Assembly: GCA_035772735.1 (NCBI GenBank)
Contig: JASDFA010000010.1
Location: forward strand, 28,955,501-29,019,500
Source: Datura wrightii
Taxonomy: Eukaryota > Streptophyta > Magnoliopsida > Solanales > Solanaceae
Reading direction: 5' to 3'
Length of the DNA: 64,000 nt
The notes below the pieces were generated by a model. The model searched no databases. It saw only the letters and a list, made by a program, of their open reading frames with translations, and was not told the DNA's origin. Below, one piece after another: positions 1 to 10,386 of the stretch (positions within the stretch are counted from its first letter, which is position 1; each line of letters opens with the position of its first letter). The position numbers and the translations under genes are program-made.

Positions 1-134
1 TTTTATTTTTATTTAGAGTGAAACCTATAATTCTAACAGATTTTGTATAGTGAGATGAATTTCAGGTCAAACGGAGAAAAATATGCACGGAATCGCGAAG
101 GAAAAGTTGAGGTATGAAAAATTAATAAAAAGTG

Positions 135-362
135 GAAAAAAGTGAGCTGGGGCGATAGCTCTGTGTCACGGAGGGGGACCTCCGCGTTACCCTCCGTGAC
201 ACGTTGAGGTATAACCCGAAAATTTTAAAAATTTCCAGAATAGTCTCCCGATGGCTCCGTGTCACGGAGGCAATGCACCGCGATGCATTCCGTGACACGT
301 TGCCTTGTATATCGTGACAGGTCACACCGGGTCGCCGGGTGACCCGCGCGATTTCCTTACTT
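135..362 (+). promoter_or_regulatory. Internal word array of B upstream of ORF3
   Basis: Partly palindromic words such as GCTCCGTGTCACGGAGG and CTCCGTGACACGTTG are repeated with variation in GC-rich sequence. They end in a CACCGGGTCGCCGGGTGACC block, just before a weak TATA-like TTTTTAACCC at about 361. The same words occur in this element's LTR U3 (4535-4775). The position upstream of a leader and intron leading to ORF3 suggests an internal promoter; this is inference from layout. Confidence 0.55.
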
Positions 363-500
363 TTTAACCCCGAAACCCTTCCCTTTTCCCTCATTTTTTA
401 ATCCCTCCACGACCAAACCCCCCAAAACCCATCCCCTATCAATGTGACACGGAGTAAGGCAAGAAATTCACTGAGTTTTCTTCGATTCTTCAAAGTCAAG

Positions 501-1193
501 GTATGTTTTTCGATTCCCTCTCAAATTCTTGTCGATTTTCTTCGATTTTGAGCATGGGAGGTGAGCTAAGTTGCCCTACATAGTAATTAAGCATGAATTC
601 GAGTTAATTGTTGTTGATGAATGTTCGGAATGTCGTTATGATTACTTGAACTTGTCGATTGCATAACTTAATCGAATTTGATTGATAATATCAATTCTAG
701 GGCTTGTTTGTTGAATTTGAAGCTGAAAATGTATTGAAATTATGAATTTTATTCGGGGATGGATGTGTTGAATGAGATGAGTCGATGTATAAATTGTTAG
801 GATGTTAATAGAACGACGGGTTCTCGGGTTGGGGGAAATGTGGAAATTTGTAAGAATTTGGTTGGTTATATAGGTTCATGTAGATAAATTTTTGTTGTTG
901 TTTTTGTTTCTTTGTTTTTCGTTGCTAAGTGTGATGGGTTAAAATGTTAGCGATGGTAGTGATTGTGATTAGCTGTACGAAGTCTGAGTAGTACGCAGAA
1001 GTTATACCGTCGAATTTTTCGAACGCACTAAGCATGATTGTATAGTTGTCTATTGTGTTTAAATAAAGATAATCTTGCCGTAGTGTTGTAACTGTAGCTA
1101 AGGACTAAGTGTGGGGTAACCTAGCGTAACCCTACCTTAGCCGAAGTTAATATCCGTTAGCTTAACATTGATCTTGTTTACTTGGGTTGACAG
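501..1193 (+). other. Predicted intron in the ORF3 leader of B
   Basis: A donor-like CAAG/GTATGTTTTT (GT at 501) and an acceptor-like TTGACAG (AG at 1192-1193) bracket 693 AT-rich bases. The acceptor lies 5 bases before the ATG of ORF3. Elements A and F have the same arrangement (638 and 772 bases). An AAGTGTGGGGT word lies inside at 1107-1117. The splice sites are read by eye and are not proven. Confidence 0.55.
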
Positions 1194-1198
1194 GTGAA

Positions 1199-2419
1199 AT
1201 GGCAAGCCGGCAAGATAAAGGAAAAGGCGCATCAACTTCTGGCGCCGGAAGGAAATGAATCAGACTGGGCACAGCAGTCCCAGCTGCACCAGCAGTTCCA
1301 CGCGGCCAATGCCACCAATACGGAATGAGATGGGTGACCGATGAGGGGAAAAAGTGGTGCGCGAAGCATAAAGAAAATAAATATTTGCCCGAGGAGCACA
1401 TAGCACGGGAACCATTGGCACAGGAGTTCCCTAGAATGGTCCACCGGATCGAGGCAGTTGGGCTCAAGTTCATCTTTGAAGAGCCCAAGGAATGCAATCT
1501 GCACTTGGTTCGGGAGTTCTATGCTAATTGGAACCCGACGATCAGGAGTCACACCATCAAGATCAGAGGGCAAATAGTCACTTTGGAGCCCCACCACCTC
1601 AATGCCATCATAGGAGCGCGGGACACAGAAGCCCACGTACTCCGACAGCTGAACATTACCCCACTATATGCTGACATCAGAGGCACATTGTGTGGGACCC
1701 GATCGACAGGTAGATGGAGCAGACATAAAGAGAGGGGCTACCACCAGACGTTGCCCTATTCACAGATGAACAGGGAAGCCCGAATCTGGCTGAAGATAGT
1801 CTGCTCATGCCTCATCCCGGGGGTACATATGACTGATGTAACCCGGGATCGTGTTTGCCTGGTGTACGCCCTGATGAAAGGGCTGGAGATCAATGTCGGG
1901 GCGGTTATTATATCCGCCATGAAGAGAGCTCGGTTGCAGCAGGGGCACAGGTATGGCTTTGGTGGACTACTGACCACCTTCCTCAGGGGCCTCGATGTTG
2001 AGGAGGAGGCCCTTGACTATATCCCGCAGTTGGAGCGGCGGGCCTTAGACGTTACTAAAACTAAGGCTCCCGACACCACCCACGGGCCAGTGCTTACACT
2101 TGGCGAGCGACATGCTCGTGATGACCAGTATATGGCTCGGATGTATGGGATGCAAATGCTCCAGCTAAGGATAGGTGGGAGGCCGACGACAGAGGATGAG
2201 CTATGGCAGCTCGAGCTAGACTACCCTTTTGGCGAAAACGCCAGGGCTCTATGCCGAGTGGGGCCAGCATTTGTAGAGCCCACAGATGATGATGTCCCCA
2301 CAGATGAGGAGACACGTCGGGAGGACTCCGATGTGGAGTCCGATGATGACGACGGAGGCGACTCGGATATGGGAGATGAAGCAGCAGCACCCAACGAAGA
2401 AGTGGAATACTTTGACTGA
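1199..2419 (+). pseudogene. ORF3 of B, plant transposon-protein family (one early stop)
   Basis: The ORF is open for 364 codons from an internal Met at 1325 to TGA at 2417-2419. The natural start is probably ATG 1199, which gives MASRQDKGKGASTSGAGRK in the same frame. One TGA at 1256 interrupts it; element A has a sense codon there. The product would be about 406 residues: a basic, low-complexity N-terminus, a globular core with FIFEEPKECNLHLVREFYANW and PHHLNAIIGARDTEAHVLRQLN, and a strongly acidic tail (about residues 320-360 of the long ORF, D/E rich). I recognise the core as the plant putative transposon protein domain (Pfam Transposase_32 type), found in large numbers in Solanaceae. Its biochemical function is unknown. 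It occupies the position of the env-like or extra ORF in Athila elements. It is by far the best-preserved ORF3 in the window. Confidence 0.8.
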
Positions 2420-4292
2420 TTAGGGAGTTCCACCACCCGAATTTGTGCTATTTGAATTTTTGTGAAAACTGGGGACAGTGTTCGAGCTAAGTGTGGGGTG
2501 GGAGTAGTTAGGTGTTGGGCTGGGCTGTTTTGTTTGTATGCTCTCTTCTGTTATCGTGTATGTTGTTTGTCCCTGTGAGTGTGAAGTGTTAAGTTGTTCT
2601 GTATTTGCAAATGTTGGTTAAATTGATGTGTGTTGCTGAATGTTGCTAGCTGATTCTGATTCTGTACATATTTTTGTTATCGAAATGATTGATATTTTTA
2701 AAAATTTTTAAAATAGTTTGTAAATTTTAAAATATTTTGTAAATAATTTTTCTATCAAAATGATCGATATTTTCGACATATTTTTAATTTTGGGTTTCTC
2801 GGTGTTTGTTTTAAGTTCTTTTACCGAGAATGGTCCCATTGAACCGAAGTCATAGTTAATGACCGTTCCCTATGATGGATGGATGACGACCGTCTTAAGG
2901 GAAATGTAGTCGTTAGGAGTAGATTGTTTTCAATTATTTTTCAATTTTTTAGTTTTTCTTTGGTGGATTGCATCCTGAAACCTGTAGTTACTCTATGGTT
3001 GCGAAATTCTGGTTGCGTGTTGTACATGATATCAAAATGCAAAGGTGATTCATATGAAAGCATGCAAATTTGTAAATATGTTGAGATACCTAGGCTGTAG
3101 AGTTTGATTCAGTGTGATTGAGGCTTAATTTTGAATTCATGTAATTAGCTGATTGAAGAGTCTGTGAATACATCTTGAATCGAGCATGTGCAAAAAGTGT
3201 GAAGTGAGGTGTTGATATTCCATGCTATTTTGAAGTGTCTAGAACTTGCCTGGTGTGTGTACAAAACGAAATGAAGGAGATGTATTGTAGGAAAGGATGT
3301 AGGCATTTCTTTGTTTTAACCGAGAGTTTCTATTTGTCCTTGTCATACCCCCCTGTGATTGTATACCCTAGTCAGCCCGTTGAGCCTTTAGCCAATTATT
3401 CTTTTCTTTTGTCAAAAAGTGTAAACCGAGCTTAATTCCTTCTTTTCATTAGCCGTAAAGTCTATACAAAACTCTTAAGCACTTAAGAAGAGAAAATCAT
3501 TTTCCCAAAGTGTCAAAGAGTGAGAATGGTGAAAAGAAAAAGAAAAGCAGAGTGATAGAAGAAAAGAAAAGGTTGAAGGTGCACTTGCTATAAATAGGCG
3601 ATAATGAAGGTGCATGAACAATCTTTGTTGTTGTGTCAAGTGTGCTTAATGCAATGGGCCATACTAAAAAAAATCATCAAGAATGGGATGATGAAGAAAA
3701 AAAAAACAATGTCCATGAGTTGATGGGATGTGTTGAAAAGGCGCTTAAGGATGCTAGTGGCTATTATTGGCTAATCCAATATTTACTAGTTCTGTAGCTT
3801 CCATTACAACCCATTAAAGTCCTACGTGATCTTACATCACACTTCTTTATATTAGTGGAGTAATACACTAAGGGCAAGCTTATGGGTCATGACATGATGC
3901 ATGTGAATTCTTTTGGGAGAGAGAGTGAAATTGTGTGTACATGCCCCTGTTTGAATGTTTGTGAGTCATATGACCAAAAAGGGGAAGATTCTCTTGAGTT
4001 GTGAGAGCACATGCTTGATGAAAGATTAATTTTCGTGTCGGATATCTTGATTAGCTAATTTGCATGAGTTTGCCGATATCGAGAGTCGATTCTTAAAGTC
4101 TAGGAGGTCTTAATGTATTGAAGGTCATTGCATTGACAAGACCATGCATGTTTTCTTGATGATTTGCTGTATTGAATAATCGGTATGACCGTAGCTTAAA
4201 TTGTCGAACCAAAGTAGCGAGGTTGGGATGTAAATATCATGAATTGTATGGTTGTTGTTCGAGGACGAACAAGGATTTAAGTGTGGGGTAAG
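2420..4292 (+). other. 3' spacer of B between ORF3 and LTR
   Basis: No gene is seen. It holds a GGGA-loop hairpin (2465-2484, one mismatch), AAGTGTGGGGT at 2489-2499 and at 4279-4289, and the nested stem at 2861-2911. A purine-rich stretch (about 3520-3575) and AT-rich filler alignable by eye to A 18211-20000 make up the rest. The last AAGTGTGGGGTAAG abuts the LTR and takes the place of the polypurine tract. Confidence 0.7.
2861..2911 (+). ncRNA. Nested-stem RNA motif (copy in B)
   Basis: Three nested pairings can be drawn: GAC/GTC outside, TTCCCT/AGGGAA in the middle, and GATGG/CCGTC inside (one G-U). The apical loop is ATGGATGACGA-like. Counterparts lie at 18605-18655, 28867-28916 and 36757-36807 (minus). 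Confidence 0.5.
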
Positions 4293-5710
4293 TGATCTTG
4301 GGCAAATTTATATGCCCAAGTGATACTCAAAAGTACCATTTTCGCCTTGTTTATCTATCAATGTGTATACATTCTCATGTAACTGGTAATAAAATGTGAA
4401 TTTATACTAACCAACATGATTAGCATTGTTTTGCAGGTAAAATGTGATTTCGGGAAGCTTAAATGCATGTTGGATGAGATCGGAGTTGGACTTGCATGCA
4501 AGCAAGGAAAAAGGCATTGGACAGCATGAATTAAAGGGGCTCCGCGATGGAGCCGTGTCACGCTGCCATCGCGGAGGAATTCTGCCTGGATGGGGAAAAT
4601 TCGCCCAAATTCCAGAGAGGGTCCGCGTTTGCTCCGTGGCACAGAGCCAGTGCTCCGCGATGCACGTCGTGCCACGTTGAGCCTAAATTCCCGGACCCCC
4701 AATTCCAGTGAGGGTCCGCGTTCGTAGCGTGTCACGGAGGCAGTGCTCCGCGATGCACTCCGTGACACGTTGCTCGTTATTCCGGGAAAAATTCCCAGCA
4801 GTATAAATAGAACACTTAGGTTCATTTTTTAATATTCTGACTTGGTGGAGCAAGGACGTGGGTTACAGGCAGTTGAGGGACGAAAATATCAGGGTTTTTT
4901 CTCTCTTTCTTTCTTCTTTAATTCAATTTCTTGTATGATTAACACTCATTTTAAGATGTTTAATCCACAAATGAGTGGCTAATTCCTCTCCTTGCTGAGG
5001 TTATGAACAATTGTAATGAAATTTGAGTAGATTCTTTGGTTTTTCATCTTTTCTTCCATGTTGTTCTATTAATTCTTGTTCTTACTGCATTAATGTGTGG
5101 CCTACATTAATGTACATCTAAAAAGTCCGGTTTCACTCGAGAGAGCAGGAAATTGGAAAGTTGTGAATTAATACGATATGTTCTTTACTTCGTTTGGGAA
5201 AATTGAGTCTTGATTTGCTTTCAGGATAGAAATATACCTGAAAGTCGTATTAGTCAATTTAGGAACCGGAATTGTATGGCTAGGACATGAATTGCATTTG
5301 ATCACAGAAATGTAGACGGATGGTTTATGATTCTTAAGTGAGGTTAAATACGAGAGTTTTAATCTCTTGGAAAATGTTCTTGGCTAGCAACTGGACGAAA
5401 AGATTAACCAAAGTATGATGATAATTAATTTCATTACATGTTCGTTTAACCTCAGCATGCTTTCATTCATAGTTCAGATTCAATGTAGATAATTGTTCTT
5501 AGTTTTAGTATAAAAATTTATAAAACAAACTATCAAACTTTTGGTTACACTGTTGTCTGCATTTTTAGAAGTTAAATATAGTACGCTTTAGCAAATTGCA
5601 CTTCATCCAAGTCTCTGAGGGATCGATACTTGGCTTACTAAAGCCGCTTACTACTTGTTCGACCACGTGCACTTGCGTGTCGTTTTATATACCCATAAAA
5701 CACCCGAACA
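4293..5710 (+). repeat. 3' LTR of B (1418 bp)
   Basis: The LTR starts TGATCTTGGGC and ends CCCGAACA (TG...CA). It begins with a hairpin (CTTGGGC 4297-4303 pairing with GCCCAAG 4314-4320). A word array at 4535-4775 is followed by TATAAATA at 4802-4809 and a donor-like CTTGTATGATT near 4931. Length and content match the LTRs of A (1410 bp). The end is placed by alignment with A. Confidence 0.85.
4535..4809 (+). promoter_or_regulatory. U3 word array and TATA box of B LTR
   Basis: GCGATGGAGCCGTGTCACG, GTGGCACAGAGCC, CCGTGACACGTTG and related dyad-like words are spaced by short AT-rich spacers. TATAAATA follows at 4802. Several words carry an ACGT core, the hallmark of plant bZIP sites, so enhancer function is plausible. 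Confidence 0.6.
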
Positions 5711-5969
5711 ACCACCTCCTTTGTCAAAGATTGAGATCTTTCTACGTGAACACATACAGCAAGATCTTGTGATCTGTTAACACATCCTCGTGAACTCCAT
5801 ACAAGTAATGCCGCCATATCTTCAGTACAAACACCACCGCGGCCAACTCAAGATCATGGGTCGGGTAATTCTTTTCGTGAATCTTTAACTGTCGAAAGGC
5901 GTATGCTATCACCTTCCCCCATTGCATCAACATACATCCCAATTCAACTCTTGAAGCATCACAATACAC
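5711..5969 (-). pseudogene. RNase H domain of C (broken, interrupted by B)
   Basis: The minus-strand frame reads YCDASRVELGCMLMQ, then FRQLKIHEKNYPTHDLELAAVV and VLTDHK, matching the Ty3/Gypsy RNase H core (D, E and D acidic residues visible). After a TAG the frame goes on as KDLNL, TGA, QRRW, the expected RNase H to connection sequence with two stops, up to the B insertion point. It once degraded the RNA strand of RNA/DNA hybrids during reverse transcription. It is inactive. Confidence 0.8.
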
Positions 5970-6167
5970 AACAAAGCCATCAGTACCCTCGCGTAAAGTT
6001 AATACTGGTGCTGAAGTGAGTCGGGTCTTTAATTCCTAGAAGCTTTTCTCACAATCCTCTAACCATTGGAACTTTATCTTTTTCTGAGTCAACTTGGTCA
6101 AAGGTTCCGCAATAGATGAGAAACCCTCAACAAACCTTCAGTAGTAGCCTGTTAGGCATAAGAAACT

Positions 6168-6839
6168 TCAAATTTCTGAAGGATTCACCGATCTAGGCCA
6201 ATTCTTCACCGCTTTGATTTTTTGAGAATCCACCCTTATGCCCTCACTTGACACCACATGGCCCAGAAATGCCACCGAGTCCAGCCAAAATTCACACTTG
6301 CTAAACTTTGCATACAACTGACGATCCTTGAGGGTCTGAAGTACTATTCTCAAATGAGCGGTATGCTCCTCCTCGCTCCGGGAGTATATAAGGACGTCAT
6401 CAATGAACACAATCGTGAACATGTCCAAATATGCCTTGAATACTCTATTAATTAGATCTATAAAAGCTACAGGAGCATTGGTTAGTCCAAATGACATAAC
6501 TACAAACTCAAAATGGCCATACCGGGTCCTGAAGGTTGTCATTGGGATATCACTCTCCCGGACTTTGAGCTGGTGATACCCAGACCAGAGATCTATCTTG
6601 GAGAAACACCTGGCACCCTGGAGCTGGTCAAATAAATCATCAATCCTTGGCAAAAGGTACTTTTTCTTGATGGTGACCTTATTAAGTTGCCGATAATCAA
6701 AACACATTCGAAGGGATCCATCCTTCGTCCGAATAAATAGAACTGGTGCTCCCCATGGAGACTTGCTCGGTCTAATGAAACCCTTATCCAACAAGTCCTT
6801 CAACTGTTCCTTTAACTCTTTTAACTCAGCTGGGGCCAT
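6168..6839 (-). pseudogene. Reverse transcriptase of C (223-codon open segment)
   Basis: The open segment carries most RT core motifs: KSPWGAPVLF (about residues 26-35), FDYRQLNKVTIK (47-58), FSKIDLWSGYHQ (79-90) with catalytic D83, MSFGLTNAPVAF (115-126), VFIDDVLIYS (144-153) with the FIDD catalytic pair, and FLGHVVS. LTNAP and the downstream LLDKGFIRPS context are typical of chromoviruses. The segment between 5970 and 6167 continues as thumb/connection with a stop. The catalytic residues are intact here, but the protein is cut from its neighbours by stops. Confidence 0.9.
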
Positions 6840-7078
6840 CCTGTAAGGAGGAATAGAGATAGGCTGCGTATCAAGCAGTAGATCAATTCCAAAATCAGTT
6901 TCCCTTTCCTAAGGAACACTTGGTAAATCATTGGGAAAAACCTCCAGATACTCGCACACCACTGGAACTGACTGAATAGTCGGGGTCTCGAACTCTACAT
7001 CCTTAACCTTAACTAGGTGGTACATGAAACCCTTAGAGATCATTTTCCTAGCCTTCAGATATGCAATAAACCCACCGA

Positions 7079-7410
7079 CTAGTACAGATGAATTAGCCTT
7101 CCATTCCAAAACCGACTCACCGAAAATGGAAATTCCACTAGACGGGTCCTACAATTAGTCGAATCATAACATGCAAACAACCAATCCATACCCAAAATAA
7201 TGTCAAAATTAGTCATGGACAATTCTACTAAGTCCACGGAGGTAACCTTATGCAACACCGTAATGGGGCAACCTATATATACCCGCCTAGCTACAATTGA
7301 TTCACCGACTAAAGTAGATACTAAAAATGGTTCTGACAGAATTTCAGGACTAACTCCTAAACTACTAGCAATATAAGGGGTCACAAAAGACAAGGTAGCT
7401 CCTGGATCTC
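7079..7410 (-). pseudogene. Aspartic protease region of C
   Basis: The active-site segment D-P-G-A-T-L-S-F-V lies at about 7385-7410, directly preceded by a TGA (YVL, stop, DPGAT). The rest follows as IASSLGVSPEILSEPFLVSTLVGESI, then the second conserved part FDIILGMDWL. This is the retropepsin that would process the gag-pol polyprotein. The stop sits immediately before the catalytic triad, so this copy is dead. Confidence 0.8.
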
Positions 7411-7531
7411 ACAAAACATAAGCATCAATATGGAAGACTTGCAACATACCCGTGACCACATCTGGCGAAGCCTCCTACTCCTGGCGAGGCACTAGGCATA
7501 AAACTTGTTTCAGTACTGACCACCTGCCGAA

Positions 7532-8648
7532 CTAGTGGAGGCACCCTACTGAGGGGGTTGTGCTGCTGGAGAGGTAGAACTGTCTACAGGGAAATCTTTG
7601 ATCCGGTACCCGGGTTTGCCACACCCAAAACAAGCATCCACACCGACCAGGCACCTCCCGGGATGATTTTTGCCACATCTCGCACAAGCTGGGAACACTC
7701 CACCTGCATGCTACCATGATTCCTCGAACCTATAGCCCTGCTCCTCTGGTCTCCCCTGAACCTAGACGATGTGCTAGCCAATGATGGAGCTGGAGCAATA
7801 GACCTATGCTGGGACTGCTGGCGTGATCCACCTCCTGACCTGGCCAGAGAAACCCTGTAGCTATCAGTACTGGCCCTCTTGGCCTCTCTCTACCTCCTAT
7901 TGACTAACTCCATCTACTAGGCATGCAATACAATATGGGAAAAGTCAATGTCCCGGTGTAGCATGGCAATCCGGCAATCATTGTCCAAGTAATCTGCTAT
8001 ATGCACAAAGTGGCACACCCGAGCCCGTTGATCCGCCACCAACTCCAAAGCATATATAGATAGTCGAGTGAACTCCAAGGCATACTCCTAGACTAACATA
8101 TTGCCCCGTTTCAAATCCACAAACTCAGCTGCCTATGGCTCCCTCATCTCCCGAGGGAAGAACCGATCCATATACGCAGTGTGGAACTCATCCCAACCTA
8201 CCGAGCTTGCACCCACTTTCCTAGAACCTTTCTATTGCTTGAACCATATATGTGCTACCCCCTTGAGCTGATAGGAGGTCAAATGAACACATTCCCCATT
8301 ATTCACCCCCATAACCTAGGTAATCTTCGGAATGTCATCAATAAAGACATGTGGGTCCTCGTCTACGTTCGACCCTATGAACTCCAGAGGGCTCATCCTC
8401 ATAAAGTCCCTCACCCTAGCAGCTTTCGCGTTCCCATTTTGCGGATAATGTGCCATAGTATGATTCTAGACCTGAGCTTTCATGGCCTGTGCCAACATCT
8501 GAATCGCTGCCCTAAACTCAGCGTGGGCGGCTGGCTCTGGTACATGTTCCTCATAAACGGGTGGAGTTGGCTAATGCTCTCTATCATAGGCACCCTCATG
8601 ATAATCACCATTATCATTCCTCCTGGCATTTAATCGGCATGGAGGCAT
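7532..8648 (-). pseudogene. gag of C with zinc knuckle
   Basis: The start is ATG at 8648 (minus), MPPCRLNARRN, a Tekay-type gag beginning; a TAG falls about 25 codons in, and AHAEFRAAIQMLAQAM follows. Near 7620-7700 one frame reads CARCGKNHPGRC, then VDACFGCGKPGYRIKDFP: the CX2C zinc-knuckle pair of Tekay gag, with the usual His replaced by Tyr in the second knuckle. Several frameshifts and stops break the rest. It would form the nucleocapsid. Confidence 0.75.
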
Positions 8649-8847
8649 GATTCTAAAAACGTGAATAGCACGAATTTGAGGAGTAAAGGACGTTCATCGC
8701 ATGACATAGATCATGAATGAAGGGAATATTCCTAAATGTCTAGTAGCCTCTTCGTCATAAGTGTGGCGCGCTTCACACCGATGAAAAAGACTCTACATAA
8801 TGCGGCTTTCAAACTCCATAGGACATATAAACCCGTGGCTCTGATAC
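8649..8847 (-). other. Leader and split primer binding site of C
   Basis: The untranslated leader on the minus strand begins with AGAGCCACGGG next to 8847. Together with GATAC/CAA at 24020-24027 this rebuilds TTGGTATCAGAGCC, the tRNA-iMet primer site. Element A is inserted inside it. Confidence 0.75.
8843..8847. repeat. Target-site duplication of element A (GATAC)
   Basis: GATAC precedes the A 5' LTR here and follows the A 3' LTR at 24020-24024. This defines A as one insertion with both ends intact. Confidence 0.9.
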
Positions 8848-10257
8848 TGATCTTGGGCAGAATTGCATGCCCAAGTGATACTCAAACACTTCATTTCATC
8901 TTGTTTATTGATTGTTATGTGTACATTCTCATGTGATTTTTGGTAAAAATGTGAATTTATTCTAACCAACATGATTAGTGTGTTTTGCAGGTAAAAGGAA
9001 ATTTTGGAAGCTAATATACATGTTGGTGAAGATCAGGAATGAACTTGGAAACAAGGAGTGGAAAATGACAAGGGAGAGCAGCAAAAATAGAGGCTCCGCG
9101 ATGGAGCCATGTCACGCTGCCATCGCGGAGGCACTCTGCCTCAGATGAAATAATTTTGGCAATTTCCAGTGAAGGTGTGTGATAGCACCGTGGCACGTTG
9201 GCCAGGCTCCGCGATGCAAGCCGTGCCACATTGAGGTGAAATTGCTTGGGGAGTCGACTTCCAGTGAGGGTCCGCGATACCTCCGTGGCATAGAGGGAGT
9301 GCTCCACGATATACTCCGTGCCACGTTGCTTGTTATTCCGGGAAAAATTCTCAAGAGTATAAATAGCACGCATAGGTTTTATTTTAAACATTCTGACTTG
9401 GTTGAGCAAGAACGTGGATTACAGGCAGTTGAGGGGACGATAATACTAGGGTTCTTCTCTATCTCTTTCTCTTTTAGCTCAATTGTTTGTATGAATTCTA
9501 CTTATTTGATGATGTTAAATCCACGAATGAGTGGCTAATTCACTTCTTGCTGAGGTTAAGAATAATTGTAGTGGAATGTAATTGTTAATCATTTCAGTTT
9601 TCATCTTTTCTTCAATGGTTGTTCTATCAATTCTTGTTTTCACTGCATTAATGTTTGGCCAATGTTAACATATATCTAAAAATCCAATTTTGATTTTGAA
9701 AAGGAAAGAAATTGGAATGATGTGAATTGGTAGGATATGATCTCTTCTTAGTTTAGAAAATTGAGAATTGATTTACATTCAGAATTGAAATATATATGAA
9801 AGTCTTATTAGTCAATTAAGGAATCGGTTACGTATGGATAGAGCATGAAATTCTTTTATCACAGAAATGTAGATCAAGGTTCATGATTCTTAAATTGGAT
9901 AGGATTCGAAAGATCCAATCCATGGGCAATAATTCTTGAGTAGAAACCGAAAAAAAGATTATCTGAATTGTATTGATAAATTACTTCCTTGCATGTTCGT
10001 TTTAACCTCAGCTTGCTCATTACTATTGTTCAGACTCACTTTATAATTTTCCTTAGATTTTTATTACTTAGTAAACTTAAACTCTCAAAATATTGTTTAT
10101 TTGGTTGTCTGCATTCGTAAAGATAGAGTTCACTAACGCTTAAGTTAATTAGTATCGTAGTTCAGTCCCTGTGGGATAGATACTTGGCTTTACTTAAGCC
10201 ACTTTACTACTTGTTCGACCACGTGCACTTGCATGTAGTCACACCACCATCCGAACA
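8848..10257 (+). repeat. 5' LTR of A (1410 bp)
   Basis: TGATCTTGGGC...CCGAACA. It opens with the CTTGGGC/GCCCAAG hairpin. A word array at 9090-9335 is followed by TATAAATA at 9358-9365 and a donor-like TTTGTATGAATTC near 9489. AT-rich U5 follows. Confidence 0.93.
9090..9365 (+). promoter_or_regulatory. U3 word array and TATA of A 5' LTR
   Basis: Words GCTCCGCGATGGAGCC, GCTGCCATCGCGGAGG, CCGTGGCACGTTGG, GCCGTGCCACATTG and CTCCGTGCCACGTTG lie about 30-60 bases apart, directly upstream of TATAAATA. The 27 bases at 9113-9139 are nearly identical (25/27) to part of the unrelated solo LTR K at 23685-23711. Confidence 0.6.
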
Positions 10258-10264
10258 AGTTTTT

Positions 10265-10282
10265 TGGCACCATTTTCGGGGA
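10265..10282 (+). other. Primer binding site of A (tRNA-Asp type, degraded)
   Basis: TGGCACCATTTTCGGGGA stands 8 bases after the LTR end. It differs at three or four positions from TGGCGCCGTTGCCGGGGA (present intact in D), which is complementary to the 3' end of plant tRNA-Asp, the Athila primer. Confidence 0.85.
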
Positions 10283-10386
10283 CTGGCAATTGGTAAATTT
10301 ATTTTCTTAGTGTAAGTTTACAAATTCTATATAAGTGCTGACAACTTGATCTTAGCCTTTCTCTTGCAGATAATGAATTCTTCTAA

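Larger units (their letters stand above)
1..5710 (+). mobile_element. Element B: 3' part of an Athila-type Ty3/Gypsy retrotransposon
   Basis: The window opens inside an Athila-type element and follows it to the end of its 3' LTR. The order matches the corresponding part of element A (about 15870-24019): A-rich spacer, word array, leader with splice donor, intron, ORF3, 3' spacer, AAGTGTGGGGTAAG tract, LTR starting TGATCTTGGG. The LTR ends CCCGAACA at 5710, and the next bases (ACCAC, 5711-5715) are one half of a presumed target duplication. The gag-pol part and 5' LTR lie left of the window. It is inserted in the RNase H region of Tekay element C, whose reading frame resumes at 5711. Confidence 0.85.
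5711..8847 (-). mobile_element. Element C: Tekay/Del chromovirus, internal part (minus strand)
   Basis: Read on the minus strand the order is PBS remnant (8836-8847), leader, gag from 8648, protease, RT and RNase H, typical of Tekay/Del. At 5711 the RNase H frame stops because B is inserted there; integrase and 3' LTR must lie left of the window. At 8847 it is cut by element A. The other side of that cut (24020 onward) supplies the missing bases of a tRNA-iMet primer site (TGGTATC then AGAGCC) and the 5' LTR. C is thus the oldest resolved layer of the left half and hosts A, B and D. Confidence 0.85.

Noticed and set aside
4358..4825. 155-codon minus-strand ORF with SR-like text (NVSRSASRSTASVTR)
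   Set aside because: It is the complement of the LTR word array. The same pattern appears at 122-394, 9011-9409 and 20163-20381 because the words recur, not because of a coding gene.
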